From assembly GCF_018294505.1 (NCBI RefSeq), contig NC_057795.1, positions 517,407,915 to 517,471,914 of the forward strand: 64,000 nt of DNA, given 5' to 3'. Below the pieces are notes generated by a model. That model was not told the DNA's origin. It saw only the letters and a program-made list of their open reading frames with translations, and made no database searches. This DNA comes from Triticum aestivum (lineage: Eukaryota > Streptophyta > Magnoliopsida > Poales > Poaceae). This document shows positions 11,122-22,590 of this stretch, piece after piece (position 1 is the first letter of the stretch; the number at the start of each line of letters is the position of its first letter). The position numbers were made by a program, and so were the translations under genes.

Positions 11122-12805
11122 TATTGGAAGTGCAACTATCCCTGGGTGGTTTTGGTAATGATCTACAACATATAGCTCATTGAACTAATGTCATTTAAAG
11201 ATAAACATTTTAGGAAAGTTCAATGATTGGCATGGCATGGATTAGGAATGTGGACCCCTCAAAATGCTAAGGACAAAGGATTGGCTCAAGCTTCAAAGTT
11301 CAAGACTCTACATTTTACTTTTAGTGATCCAAGATCACATTGAGTCTATAGGAAAGCCAATACTATTAAAAGGGGATGAGGTGTTGCTTAATGGCTTGCT
11401 TTCTCTCATGATGCTTAATGATATGCTCCAAAGCCCTCAACCACTTTCTCACATACACATATGTCCCAAACCAAAAGTCAAACTCGGCCCCACCGATTTG
11501 ATACATCCGGCGCCACCGAGTTCACATGACATAGCCACTGCCAGAAACCCTACTATTTTTGGTCTCACTAATAGGGATCTCGGTCTCACCGAGATGGGAT
11601 TGTAAACTCTCGGTTTCCCTTCATAACATTTCGGTCAAACCGAGATGAGCGATCGGTCCCACCGAGTTTGCAATGTAAACTCTCTGTTTCCCTTTCGTAA
11701 CGTTTCGGTCCAACCGAGATGAGCGAATCGGTCCCACCGAGTTTGCCTGACCAACTCTCTGGTTAGCTAATTACCAAAGTCAGTCCCACCGAGTTTGTGT
11801 AATCGGTCAAACTGAGATTATGTTATGCCCTAACCCTAATGATATTGGTCCCCCGAGTTGACATGTCGGTCCCGCTGAAATTCCTAATGGTCACATAATG
11901 TACTGAATCGGTCCGACCGAGTTTTATCATTTGGTCCCACCGAGTTTGGTATATTGTGTGTAACGGTTAGATTTTGTGTGGAGGCTATATATACCCCTCC
12001 ACCCTCTCCTCGTTCGTGAGGGAAGCCATCAGAACATGCCTACACTTCCACTACTCATTTTTTGAGAGAGAACCACCTACTCATGTGTTGATACCAAGAT
12101 ATTCCAATCCAACCATATGAATCTTGATCTCTAGCCTTCCTCAAGTTGCTTTCCACTCAAATCTTCTTTCCACCAAATCCAATCCTATGAGAGAGAGTTG
12201 AGTGTTGGGGAGACTATCATTTGAAGCACAAGAGCAAGGAGTTCGTCATCAACACACCATCTATTACCTTTTGGAGAGTGGTGTCTCCTAGATTGGTTAG
12301 GTGTCACTTGGGAGCCTCTGACAAGATTGTAGAGTTGAACCAAGGAGTTTGTAAGGGCAAGGAGATCGCCTACTTCATGAAGATCTACCCTAGTGAGGCA
12401 CGTCCTTCGTGGGCGATGGCCATGGTGGGATAGACAAGGTTGCTTCTTTGTGGACCCTTCATGGGTGGGGCCCTCCATGGACCCACGCAGTCATTACCCT
12501 TCATGGGCTGAAGTCTCCGTCAACGTGGATGTACGATAGCCCTACCTATCGGAACCACGACAAAAACATTCGTGTCTCCAACTGCATTTGCATTCTCCAA
12601 TCCCTTCCCTTTACTTTCTTGCAAGTTTCATGCTTTACTTTTCGCTGCTTATATACTCTTTGCATGCTTGCTTGAATTGTAATTGTGATTGCTTGACTTG
12701 TGCTAAGTTGCTAAAATCTGCCAAGAACTAAAATGGGAAAATGCTAGATTTTTATTTGGTCAAGTAGTCTAATCACCCCCCTCTAGACATACTTTCGATC
12801 CTACA
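11122..12805 (+). repeat. Sirevirus-like 3' LTR
   Basis: The LTR runs from TATTGGAAGTGCAACTATCCC to ...TCGATCCTACA (1684 bp). It starts immediately after the polypurine tract. CGGTnnnACCG palindromes cluster at 11480-11960, just upstream of a TATA box at 11985-11993. Confidence 0.8.
11985..11993 (+). promoter_or_regulatory. LTR TATA box
   Basis: CTATATATA follows the palindrome cluster and precedes a C-rich probable transcript start region. Confidence 0.5.
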
Positions 12806-14663
12806 CCGCTTCATCCAACAATACCGCCAAATCAAAGTAAGACGTTGGGGGTAAGCAGTATGACTATTATCGCCCACAACTCACTTGTGTTCTACTCATG
12901 CATATAACATCTACGCATAGACCTGGCTCGGATGCCACTGTTGGGGAACACAGTAATTTCAAAAAAATTCCTACGATCACGCAAGATCTATCTATGTGAT
13001 GCATAGCAACAAGAGGGGAGAGTGTGTCCACGTACCCTCGTAGACTGAAAGCGGAAGCGTTAAGTAACGCGGTTGATGTAGTCGAACGTCTTCGCGATCC
13101 AACCGATCAAGTACCGAACGCACGACACCTCTGCGATCTGCACACGTTCAGCTCGGTGACGTCCCTCGAACTCTAGTTCCAGCTGAGGCCGAGGGAGAGT
13201 TCCGTCAGCATGACGGAGTGGTGAAGGTGATGATGAAGTTACCGGCGCAGGGCTTTGCTTAAGCACTACGACGATATGACCGAGGTGGAAAACTGTGAAG
13301 GGGGCACCGCACATGGCTAAAGATCATCTTGTTTGTCTTTGGGGTGACCCCCTACCCCATATATAAAGGAGGAGAGGAGGGGGGCCGGCCGGCCACAAGG
13401 GGCGCGCCCAAGGGGGAATCCTACTCCAAGTAGGAGTAGGTTCCCCCTTTCCTAGTCCAACTAGGAGGAGAAGGAAGGAGAGGGAGAGGGAGAGGGAAAG
13501 AGGGGCCGCACCCCCCTCCCCTTGTCCTATTCGGACTCCCCTTGGGGGGTTACCACCTCCTGGTGCGGCCCTCTCTCTCTCCCCTAACGGCCCACTAAGG
13601 CCCATTACTTCCCGGGGGGGCTGGTAACCCTCCGACACTCTGGCTTTATCCGAAACTATATGGAACACTTTTGGTGTCCGAATAACATGGTACAATATAT
13701 CAATCTTTATGTCTCGACCATTTCGAGACTTCTCGTCATGTCCGTGATCTCATCCGGGACTCCGAACAACCTTCGGTACATCAAATCACATAAAATCATA
13801 ATACCAATCGTCATCGAATGTTAAGCGTGTGGACCCTACGGGTTCGAGAACTATGTAGACATGACCGAGACACGTCTCCGGTCAATAACCAATAGCGGAA
13901 CCTGGATGCTCGTATTGGTTCCTACATATTCTACGAAGATCTTTATCGGTCAAACTGCATAACAACATACGTTGTTCCCTTTATCATTGGTATGTTACTT
14001 GCCCGAGATTCGATCGTCGGTATCATCATACCTAGTTCAATCTCGTTACCGGCAAGTCTCTTTACTCGTTCCGTAATACTTCATCCCACAACTAACTCAT
14101 TAGTCACAATGCTTGCAAGGCTTATAGTGATGAGTATTATCGATAGGGCCCAGAGATACCTCTCCGAAACACGGAGTGACAAATCCTAATCTTGATCTAT
14201 GCCAACCCAACAAACACCTTCAGAGACACCTGTAGAGCACCTTTATAATCACCCATTTACGTTGTGACGTTTGGTAGCACACAAAGTGTTCCTCCGGTAT
14301 TTGGGAGTTGCATAATCTCATAGTCCGAGGAACTTGTATAAGTCATGAAGAAAGCAGTAGCAATGAAACCTGTAACGATCATAATGCTAAGCTAACAGAT
14401 GGGTCATGTCCATCACATCATTCTCTAATGATGCGATCCCGTTCATCAAATGACAACACATGTCTATGGATAGGGAACATAACCATCTTTGGTTAACGAG
14501 CTAGTCTAGTAGAGGCATACTAGCAACAATATGTTTTGTCTATGTATTCACACATGTACTAAGTTTCTGGTTAATACAATTCTAGAATGAATGATGAACA
14601 TTTATCATGAAATAAGGAAATAAATAATAACTTTATTATTGCCTCTAGGGCATATTTCCTTCA
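12806..14663 (-). mobile_element. Inverted Angela-type 5' LTR with about 135 bp of internal sequence
   Basis: Read on the minus strand, the LTR begins TGAAGGAAATATGCCC (14663) and ends ...TTCCCCAACA (12942). It is followed by a primer-binding site and leader resembling those of the Angela copy at 22573. The internal sequence breaks off at 12806, the right end of the Sirevirus-like LTR. A minus-strand TATA box (TATATATGGGG context) is at about 13358-13370. Everything downstream of the leader (gag, pol, 3' LTR) is missing. Confidence 0.85.
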
Positions 14664-15787
14664 ATAAGATACCCCTCTTCTTCGGAGTGGGTTTAATAGG
14701 TGTTTCAAGCTGAGTCCAATCATCATAATTTTTCAATATGTTATTCAATAATTCTTCAGCTTGCCCAATAGTTCATTCCCTGAAAACACAACCAGCACAA
14801 CTATCTAGGAAATCCCTAGAAGCATCAGTTAGTCCATTATAGAAGATATCAACTATTTCATTTTTCTTAAGAGGATGATCAGGCAAAGCATTAAGCAATT
14901 GGAGAAGTCTCCCCCAAGCTTGTGGGAGACTCTCTCCCTCAATTTGCACAAAGTTAAATATTTCCTGCAAGGCAGCTTGTTTCTTATGAGCAGGGAAATA
15001 CTTTTAGAGAAGTAATAAATCATATCCTGGGGACTACCTACACAACCAGGAGCAAGAGTATTGTACCAAGCTTTAGCATCACCCTTTAATGAGAACGGAA
15101 ATAGCTTGAGAATATAGTAATTGCGAATCTTCTCATCATGACCAAAAAGGGTGGCTATATCATTCAACTTAGTAAGATGTGCCACAACAGTTTCAGTTTC
15201 ATAACCATGGAAAGGATCAGATTTAACCAAAGTGATTAACTCTGGGTCGACAGAGAATTCATAATCCTTATCATCAATAAAAATAGGTGAAGTAGCAAAC
15301 TTAGGATCACATTTCATTTTAGCATTCAGAGATCTTTCTTTATACTTGCATAATAATTTCTCTAGGTCATCTCTATCCTTACAATCAAGAATATCTCTAG
15401 TTGTCTCCTCACTCGTAGTATAACTTTCCGTACCCTTGGCAATTCATATCTAGGAGGACTAGTTCTAGTGGGTGTTTCAAGATTTTCAGCTTCAAGTTCA
15501 TCATCAGATTCAATAATATCATGTTGTCTTACTCTAGCAATTTGTTCATCAAGAAATTCACCTAGTGGCACATCATCATCAAGCAAGGTACTAGCATCAT
15601 CATGAGTAGCATTCATAACAGAAGTCGCATCATCAATTAATTGCAACATATCAGAATTAATAGCATGTTGTGGTGTTGCAAGTTTACTTATGACAGAAGG
15701 TGAATCTAAAGGGGAGCTGGATGGCAGTTCCTTACCTCCCCTCGTCTTTGTGGAAAAAATAGTCTTAGCATCCTTCAGATTCTTCAT
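14664..15787 (-). pseudogene. Gypsy (Sabrina-like) gag, truncated and frameshifted
   Basis: The minus-strand frames 15787-15362, 15317-14853 and 14970-14773 together resemble a Gypsy gag. They carry an acidic N-terminal part, then a retrotransposon gag domain with GDAKAWYN and ...SLPQAWGRLLQLL, then IFYNGLTDASRDFLDS. The frame changes near 15360 and near 15000. The gene stops at 14664, where the inverted Angela LTR begins, so protease and pol are absent. Family naming (Sabrina) is from memory of Triticeae Gypsy gag sequences. Confidence 0.75.
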
Positions 15788-15836
15788 AGTGATAGTATGA
15801 TAATAATCCCAAGTGACTCAACAAATATAGCTATGC

Positions 15837-15854
15837 TCCCCGGCAGCGGCGTCA
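15837..15854 (-). other. Gypsy primer-binding site
   Basis: On the minus strand the sequence TGACGCCGCTGCCGGGGA lies 11 bases inside the LTR. This is the usual leader position in this Gypsy group. Confidence 0.6.
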
Positions 15855-15865
15855 GAAAAAGGTCT

Positions 15866-17272
15866 TGATAACCCACAAGTATAGGGGATCGCAACATTTT
15901 TTGAGGGTAGAGTATTCAAACCAAATTTATAGATTCGACACAAGGGGAGCCAAAGAATATTTGAAGGTATTAGCAGCTGAGTTGTCAATTCAACAACACC
16001 GGGAGATTAATTATTTGCGGCAAAGTGATCAGTAGCATAGTAGTATTATAGTTTTGATTATAGCAGCAGTAGCAACAATAACGGTAATAGTGATAACAGT
16101 GATATTGTAGCAGTAACGATAGCAGTAGCAGTAGTAACTTAGCAAGAAAAATATAAGATAAATTCGTAGGCATTGGATCGGTGACTCGTTTTGATATTCA
16201 TCATGAGACAGTTATAGCCTAGGGCGATACGGCACTAGCTCCATTTCATAAATATAATGTAGGCATGTATTCCGTAAATAGTCATACGTGCTTATGGAAA
16301 GAACTTGCATGACATCTTTTGTCCTACCCTCCCATGGCAGCGGGGTCCTGTTGGAAACTAAGGGATATTAAGGCCTCCTTTTAATAGAGAACCGGAACAA
16401 AGCATTAACACACGATGAATACATGAACTCCTCAAACTACGATCATCACCGGGAGTGGTCCCGACTGTTGTCACTCCGGGGTTGCCGGATCATAAAATGT
16501 AGTACGTGACTATAACTTGCAATATCGGATCTAGAACATGGATATAAAGGCGATAACATAAATGGTTCATATCTGAAATCATGGCACACGGGCCCAAAGT
16601 GACAAGCATTAAGCATGGCAAAGGCATAGCAACATCAATCTCAGAACATAGTGGATACTAGGGATCAAGCCCTAACAAAACTAACTCGATTACATGATGA
16701 ATCTCATCCAACTCCTCATCGACCAGCAAGCCTACGAAGGGATTACTCACTCTCGGTGGGGAGCATCATGGAATTGGCGATGGAGATGTGTTGGTGATGA
16801 CGAAGATCGAAGACCCCCCTCTCCGGAGCCCCAAACGGACTCCAGATCTGGCCTCCCGATGAAGAACAATAGACGGTGGCGGCTCCATCTCGTGAAACGC
16901 GATAATTCTTTATCCCTAATTTTTTTTCTAGAATAATGTGATTTTATAGCGTCGGTTTCAGGGCAGCGGGGCCATCAGGTGGGCAGCACCCACCTGGGCG
17001 CACCTGGGGGGCAGGTGCGCCCTGGTGGGTTGTGCCCACCCAGGTGCCTCCCTCAGGCATCTCTTGGCTCCAGAAATTCTCTTTATTGATATAAAAATCC
17101 TCGCAAAGTTTTGTTCCATTCCGAGAACTTTTATTTCTGCACAAAAACAACACCATGGTAGTTCTACGGAAAACATCATCAGTCTGGGGTTAGTTTCATT
17201 CAAATCATGCAAATTAGAGTCCAAAACAAGAGGAAAAGTGTTAGGATAAGTAGATGCATTGGAGACATATCA
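15866..17272 (-). repeat. Inverted Gypsy 5' LTR, complete
   Basis: The 1407-bp LTR is bounded by the 5-bp inverted ends TGATA...TATCA. On the minus strand it runs into the primer-binding site and gag, so it is the 5' LTR of the truncated element. It includes a run of CTGCTA-type trinucleotide repeats near 16040-16140. Confidence 0.8.
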
Positions 17273-17797
17273 CGGACCCGTAGGTTTACAATGAACTACT
17301 CACGCATCATTGGAGAGGCACCAATGAGGATGATGAACCCCTTCGTGATGGTGTTTAGATTGGATCTAGTGGTTCTGGAACTTGCTGTGGCTGGAATTGA
17401 TTTTCGTCAACTCCCTAGGGTTTCTAGAATATTGGGGTATTTATAGAGCAAAGAGGCGGTGCGGGAGGCCACCGAGGTGGGCACAACCGAGTCCCAGGCA
17501 CGCCCAGGTGTCTTGTGCTCACCTCGGGCCCCCTCTTCGGTACTTCTTTGGCCCATTGGATGTCTTCTGGTCCAAAAAAATCAAAAAAAGTTTCGCTGCA
17601 TTTGGATTCCGTTTGATATTGATTCCCCGCGGTGTAAAAAACAGGCAGAAAATAGCAACTAGCACTTGGCATTATGTCAATAGGTTAGTCCCAAAAATGA
17701 TATAAAGTTGCTATAAAATGATTGGAAAACATCCAATAATGATAATATAACAACATGGAACAATAAAAAATTATAGATACGTTGGAGACGTACCAGC
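17273..17797 (-). repeat. Partial second Gypsy LTR abutting the first
   Basis: On the minus strand this starts with a TACGTCTCCAACGTATCTA motif shared with the adjacent LTR's start. It contains its own TATA box (CTCTATAAATACCCC, about 17437-17449) and stops exactly at the first base of the complete LTR. It is the upstream part of a related but distinct LTR. Confidence 0.65.
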
Positions 17798-18394
17798 AGG
17801 CCCCCACACCGCCGATTGGAGCAGCATCGGAGAAGGCAGCCGCAGTGCAGAACCACAAACAATACATGGTAGGGGCGAACCGGATCGTACCCTTAGTCCC
17901 TGACCCGATGCACCACCACGCCGCTGGAGATTCATGCTGACACTGCGCACCACCCGCCATGAAGACGCCGCTCTGGCTTCAGGCCACGACTATAGGGTGC
18001 GTCGCGCTTGAACCACTGCCACTACTCCACAACCGCCCATGGAGCCGCCGCCATGGTGCACTCTCCTCCCCCTCCGTCTATAGATGAGAAGGGAGCCGCC
18101 ACCATCATCGGCATCGACAGCACCGCTGGCCAGGGGCACGCCGATGAAGGGGGATGGAGGGGACGGCGGAGGATCCTCCGGAGTCGCCCGGGCGGAGGCG
18201 ACCCGGGAGGCGACTAGGTTTCGAATCACCACTGTGGATCTGGGCCCTTCCCATCCGTCCCTTGGTAGAGAAGGTGAGGGTCGCGGGAGAGGGGTGGAGC
18301 AGCAACGTTGGAGGGAGATGAGGCCGCCGGAGTTGGGGCTGGGGCGGTGCAGGGTCGGGGTAGAGGCTCCATGAGATACTGAAGTTATTTATCT
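17798..18394. other. Unassigned GC-rich stretch
   Basis: About 600 bp between the Gypsy LTR remnant and the LINE. It is rich in GCC/GGC codon-like runs, but no frame resembles a known protein. It could be captured gene DNA or an unrecognised repeat. Confidence 0.3.
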
Positions 18395-20412
18395 CTAATT
18401 TCGTTGAGTGAGTTGTGCTTGCACAGAAAAGGAAGAGCGGTTGGCCATAAAAGGTTGGAGGATGTCAGTGAGGTCCACGTTTTCACAACAGATCGGAGCA
18501 ACAAGGCTTTTGTTGCAGTTCATGACCAGTCTAGTAACCTCTCCAAAACACTTCAAAGTGTCAGCAAAGAACTTGACATTGTCTTTGATGGAGGCAAGAA
18601 AAACCATTGAGTTGTTCGGGTAGAGGGAGGCCATAATAGGCATGGCTTGTCCACCGACAAGATGTAGCTTTCCATGCTCGGTGTCCTTCCGAAGGATTTG
18701 ACATAATGGATCTATGGCAAGCACAAAGAGTAGAGGGAAGAGTGGCCCCCCTACCTCAAACCACACCTAAGCTTTATTGGGGTACCAGGAACACCGTTGA
18801 GCAGAACACACGAAGAATCCATAGACAAGAGAGACCCAACCTCGGAATCGAGGGGGAAACCAAGATGTTGGAGCAAATCAAGCTGGAAGTCCCATCTCAT
18901 AGAGTCAAATGCTTTATTGATGTCCAGCTTGAAAAGAAGCGTGAGGGTTTTCTTATGGTGGAGTCGTTGCGCGAGGTTGCGCACATACATGAAATTATCA
19001 TGGATGCACATTCTTTTAATGAATGCGCTTTGAGCTTGTGAGACTAGGCACTCATGTGAGGGGCAAGGATGTTGGACATCAATTTGTTAGTGATCTTAGC
19101 AACGACATGGATAACACTAATGGGACGGAAGTCGGTGATGTCCTCGGTACCATCTTTCTTCAGAAGAAGGGTGACACTCGCGGAGTTCAACCAGTGGAAA
19201 TGAGAGGCATGGAGGTTCGCAAAGTGGTTGATGGCCATCATGATGTCACCTTTGACAATGTTCCAACAAGCTTTAAACAAAGCCCTGGTGAACCCATCCG
19301 GTCCTAGGACTTTGTCGCCTGACATATTAAACGCGCCAACCTTCACATATTCCTCTGAGAAAGGCCCATCAAGGCCCCGAAGATCACAACCAGGAGGAGG
19401 AAGGATGTCCTAGTTGATGTCTATGCTACGCAAGGCCCTTTCATAGTAATGTTAGTGAAGTGTTGATGCACAATATTTTCCTTCTGCCCATGTTCAGCAA
19501 CCCAGTCATTGTTGTGCTTCAGGCATTGGATAAAGTTTTCCCGCCTGCGGTGGTTGACCCGGGAGGTGGAAATATCGAGTGTTGGCATCCCCTTCTTTCA
19601 GATTTTTGATTCTGGATTTTTGTTGTGTTCTAGCTTTTCCAGCATTGCCAAGCTAATGACCTTCCTCTTAAGTCTTTTCCGAAGATCCCACTCATCCGGG
19701 GATAGTACCTGTTGTTCTTGGGCCAAGTCAAGATGGATAATAACCTCGAGGGCCATATGCAACTGGTCTTTGGATTTTACGAATAGGGTCTTGCTCCCCA
19801 GTTTCTGACTCGTTCTCTTTAGGTTGTGGAAGAGTCTTTGAAATGGCTCAACATGAGCAGAGTGTTAGTTCCAAGATTCACTCACTACATTTTGGAAACT
19901 GGGCATCTTGATCCAATGGTTCTTGAAGCAGAAGGACTTGGGCTTCTTTGGTCCAACGTTGTTGGCGAGCAAAAGTGGGCAGTGGTCGGAAAGTGATGAG
20001 GAAAGGGCATGTAGAATGTGTGTCGTGAAATATATGTCCCAGTCTTTGTTACAAAGAAGCTATCAAGTTGGCAAAGAGTGGGATTTTTTCCGTTGATCAA
20101 AGTGAACTTCCTATTTTTTAGGTGGATCTCCTTGAGCTCGCAAGTATTGAGAGTGTTGCAAAACCAGACCAGACAACTATTATTCACATTGGCATGGTTC
20201 TTCTAGCGGGCATGATAAATTGCCATTTACAAGCCATTTTGTACCCAGAGGAGGTTTTTTGGGAGGTAAGCTCAAGGAAGAATGCATCTTTGTGGTTGCT
20301 ACGCGTAGGACCACAGACCATAGTCAGCTTGAATATTTTTGGCTCCGTGGATTTCTTGACAGCCACTGTCGCGGAAAGAAAGTAGACTCCAATTTGAATA
20401 TCAATGACTAAA
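18395..20412 (-). pseudogene. LINE (L1-type) endonuclease and reverse transcriptase fragment
   Basis: On the minus strand, endonuclease-like sequence (about 20412-19885, with FKLTMVCGPTRSNHKDAFF and CQLDSFFVTK segments) precedes reverse transcriptase (19346-18395). The RT keeps GPDGFTRALFKACW, DFRPISVIHVVAKI, KLDINKAFDSMRWDF and GGPLFPLLFVLAIDPL. The catalytic YADD-type box is lost, since the corresponding place reads NNSMVFLAS. Stops and frameshifts break the gene. Its 5' side is cut by the retroelement inserted at 20418, and the region after RT is missing at 18395. Confidence 0.8.
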
Positions 20413-20417
20413 ACAAC
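20413..20417 (+). other. Target-site duplication, left (ACAAC)
   Basis: ACAAC directly precedes the LTR start at 20418 and recurs at 40082-40086 directly after the LTR end. Confidence 0.9.
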
Positions 20418-20809
20418 TGAAAGAACATGCGGTGCCCCCATGTTTGGTTTTGGTAATTGATGACAATCTCTATGGACTAATGGTTGTCTTGAGTTATATT
20501 TGAAGGATCTGTCCATAGGCTTTTCTTGAATTCCATGTGTTGGTTTCAAGGAGTTTAGGAGTTGACCAAGGTGCTATTAAGGAATTATCCAAAGATTGGT
20601 CATGTGAGTGTTGACCTTATTACAAGCATGTCTTGAAGAAGAAGGTTGTGTGATCATTCATGTTTACCTTCAATACATCATCCAAATGAAGAGAGTTGCA
20701 AAGTTTTAAGGTTGATCAAGACTAAGTCAATAGTGAATCAAGTTGATCAACTCACAAAGCGTAGAAGATGTACCGAGAGGGATCAAGTGATCCCATGGTA
20801 TGGTAAGCT
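20418..20809 (+). repeat. 5' LTR of the gag-only element, first part
   Basis: The first 392 bp of the LTR match 37441-37832 with about four substitutions. The nested Angela element interrupts it at 20810. Confidence 0.9.
20805..20809 (+). other. Target-site duplication of Angela, left (AAGCT)
   Basis: AAGCT is present here and at 29575-29579, on either side of the Angela element. The uninterrupted site (GGTAAGCTTTGTCC) is seen in the 3' LTR near 37826-37839. Confidence 0.95.
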
Positions 20810-22572
20810 TGAAGGAAATATGCCCTAGAGGCAATAATAAAGTTATTATTTATTTCCTCATATCATGATAAATGTTTATTATTCATGCTAGAATTGTATT
20901 AACCGGAAACATGATACATGTGTGAATACATAGACAAACATATAGTCACTAGTATGCCTCTACTTGACTAGCTCATTAATCAAAGATGGTTATGTTTCCT
21001 AACCATTGACATGTGTTGTCATTTGATTAATGGGATCACATCATTAGGAGAATGAGGTGATTGACATGACCCATCCCGTTAGCTTAGCACTTGATCGTTT
21101 AGTATTCTGCTATTGCTTCCTTCATGACTTATACATGTTCCTGTAACTATGAGAATTGTGTAACTCCCGTTTACCGGAGGAACACTTTGGGTACTACCAA
21201 ACGTCACAACATAACTGGGTGATTATAAAGGAGTACTACAGGTGTCTCCGAAGGTACATGTTGAGTTAGCATAATTCGAGATTAGGTTTTGTCACTCCGA
21301 TTGTCGGAGAGGTATCTCTGGGCCCTCTCGGCAATGCTCATCACCTAAGCCTTGCAAGCATGTAACTAATGAGTTAGTTATAAGATGAAGTATTACAGAA
21401 CGAGTAAAGAGACTTGTCGATAACGAGATTGAACTAGGTATTGGATACCGACGATCGAATCTCGGACAAGTAACATACCGATGACAAAGGGAACAACGTA
21501 TGTTGTTATGCGGTTTGACCGATAAAGATCTTCGTAGAATATGTAGGAACCAATATGGGCATCCAGGTCCCGCTATTGGTTATTGACCAGAGATGTGTCT
21601 CAGTCATGTCTACATCGTTCTTGAACCGTAGGGTCCGCACGCTTAAGGTTTCGATGACAGTTATATTATGAGTTTATGTATTTTGATGTACCGAAGGTTG
21701 TTCGGAGTCCCGGATATGATTACGGACATGACGAGGAGTCTCGAAATGGTCGAGACATAAAGATTGATATATTGGACGGATATATTTGGACACCGGAAAG
21801 GTTCCGGAGAAGTTTGGAGCCCCGGGAGGTTACCAGAACCCCCCGGGAGGTATATGGGCCTTATTGGGCCCATGTAGGAGGAAGAGAGAAGGAGCAAGGG
21901 AGGGGGGCGCGCCCCCCCAAGCCCAATCCGAATTGGGGAAGGCCCCCCCCCCTTTCCTTTCTCCTTCCCCCTCTTCCTATTACTACTACTAGTACTACTT
22001 CCTAATACTAGTACTCTTTCCTTCCCCCTCCAGATAAGATAAGGAAAAGAGAGGGAAACCTACTTGGAGTAGGTTTCCCCCTCCTCATGGCGCCCCCCCC
22101 CCCCTAGGGCCGGCCACCTGCTCCCTCCCTCCTTTATATACGGGGGTAAGGGGGCACCCTAGAACACACAAGTTGATCATTGATCGTTCCTTAGCCGTGT
22201 GCGGTGCCCCCCTCCACGATATTACACCTCGGTCATATTGTAGTGGTGCTTAGGCGAAGCCCTGCAATAGGAGAACATCAAGATCGTCACCACGCCGTCG
22301 TGCTGACGGAACTCCCCCTCGGCGCCTCTACTGGATCGGAGATCGAGGGTGCGTCATCGAGATGTACGCGTGTCAAGAACTTGGAGGTGCCGGAGTAACG
22401 GTACTTGGATCGGTCGAACCGGAGGACGTACGACTACTTCCTCTACGTTGCGTCAACGCTTCCGCTTCGGTCTACGAGGGTACGTAGACAACACTCTCCC
22501 CTCGTTGCTATATCATCACCATGATCTTGCGTGTGCGTAGGAAAATTTTTGAAATTACTACGTTCCCCAACA
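20810..22572 (+). repeat. Angela 5' LTR
   Basis: Begins TGAAGGAAATATGCCC and ends TACGTTCCCCAACA, 1763 bp. A TATA box (CTTTATATACGGG) is at about 22132-22144. Confidence 0.95.
22132..22140 (+). promoter_or_regulatory. Angela LTR TATA box
   Basis: CTTTATATA after a C-rich stretch. The same motif is at about 29132-29140 in the 3' LTR. Confidence 0.55.
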
Positions 22573-22590
22573 GTGGCATCCGAGCCTAGG
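22573..22590 (+). other. Angela primer-binding site
   Basis: GTGGCATCCGAGCCTAGG directly after the LTR, a variant of the initiator-methionine tRNA complement. Confidence 0.7.

Larger units (their letters stand above)
6921..12805 (+). mobile_element. 5'-truncated Sirevirus-like Copia element
   Basis: The unit lacks a 5' LTR, gag and pol. It keeps a non-coding stretch (6921-8596), a broken extra ORF (8597-10613), a 3' spacer with several G-rich polypurine tracts, the final polypurine tract (11111-11121) and a complete 3' LTR (11122-12805). Features I associate with the Sirevirus genus of Copia elements are repeated polypurine tracts, CpG-rich short palindromes upstream of the TATA box, and an inverted repeat across the tract/LTR junction. 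An extra ORF near the 3' LTR also fits. The right end joins the inverted Angela-type sequence at 12806. The left junction is not a clean insertion boundary. Confidence 0.7.

Noticed and set aside
11480..11960. Regularly recurring short palindromes considered as a CRISPR or tandem satellite
   Set aside because: Spacing is irregular and only the 11-bp core is shared. Better described as a motif cluster in an LTR.
12221..12675. ORFs in the Sirevirus-like LTR
   Set aside because: Located wholly in the R/U5 part of an LTR and not gene-like.
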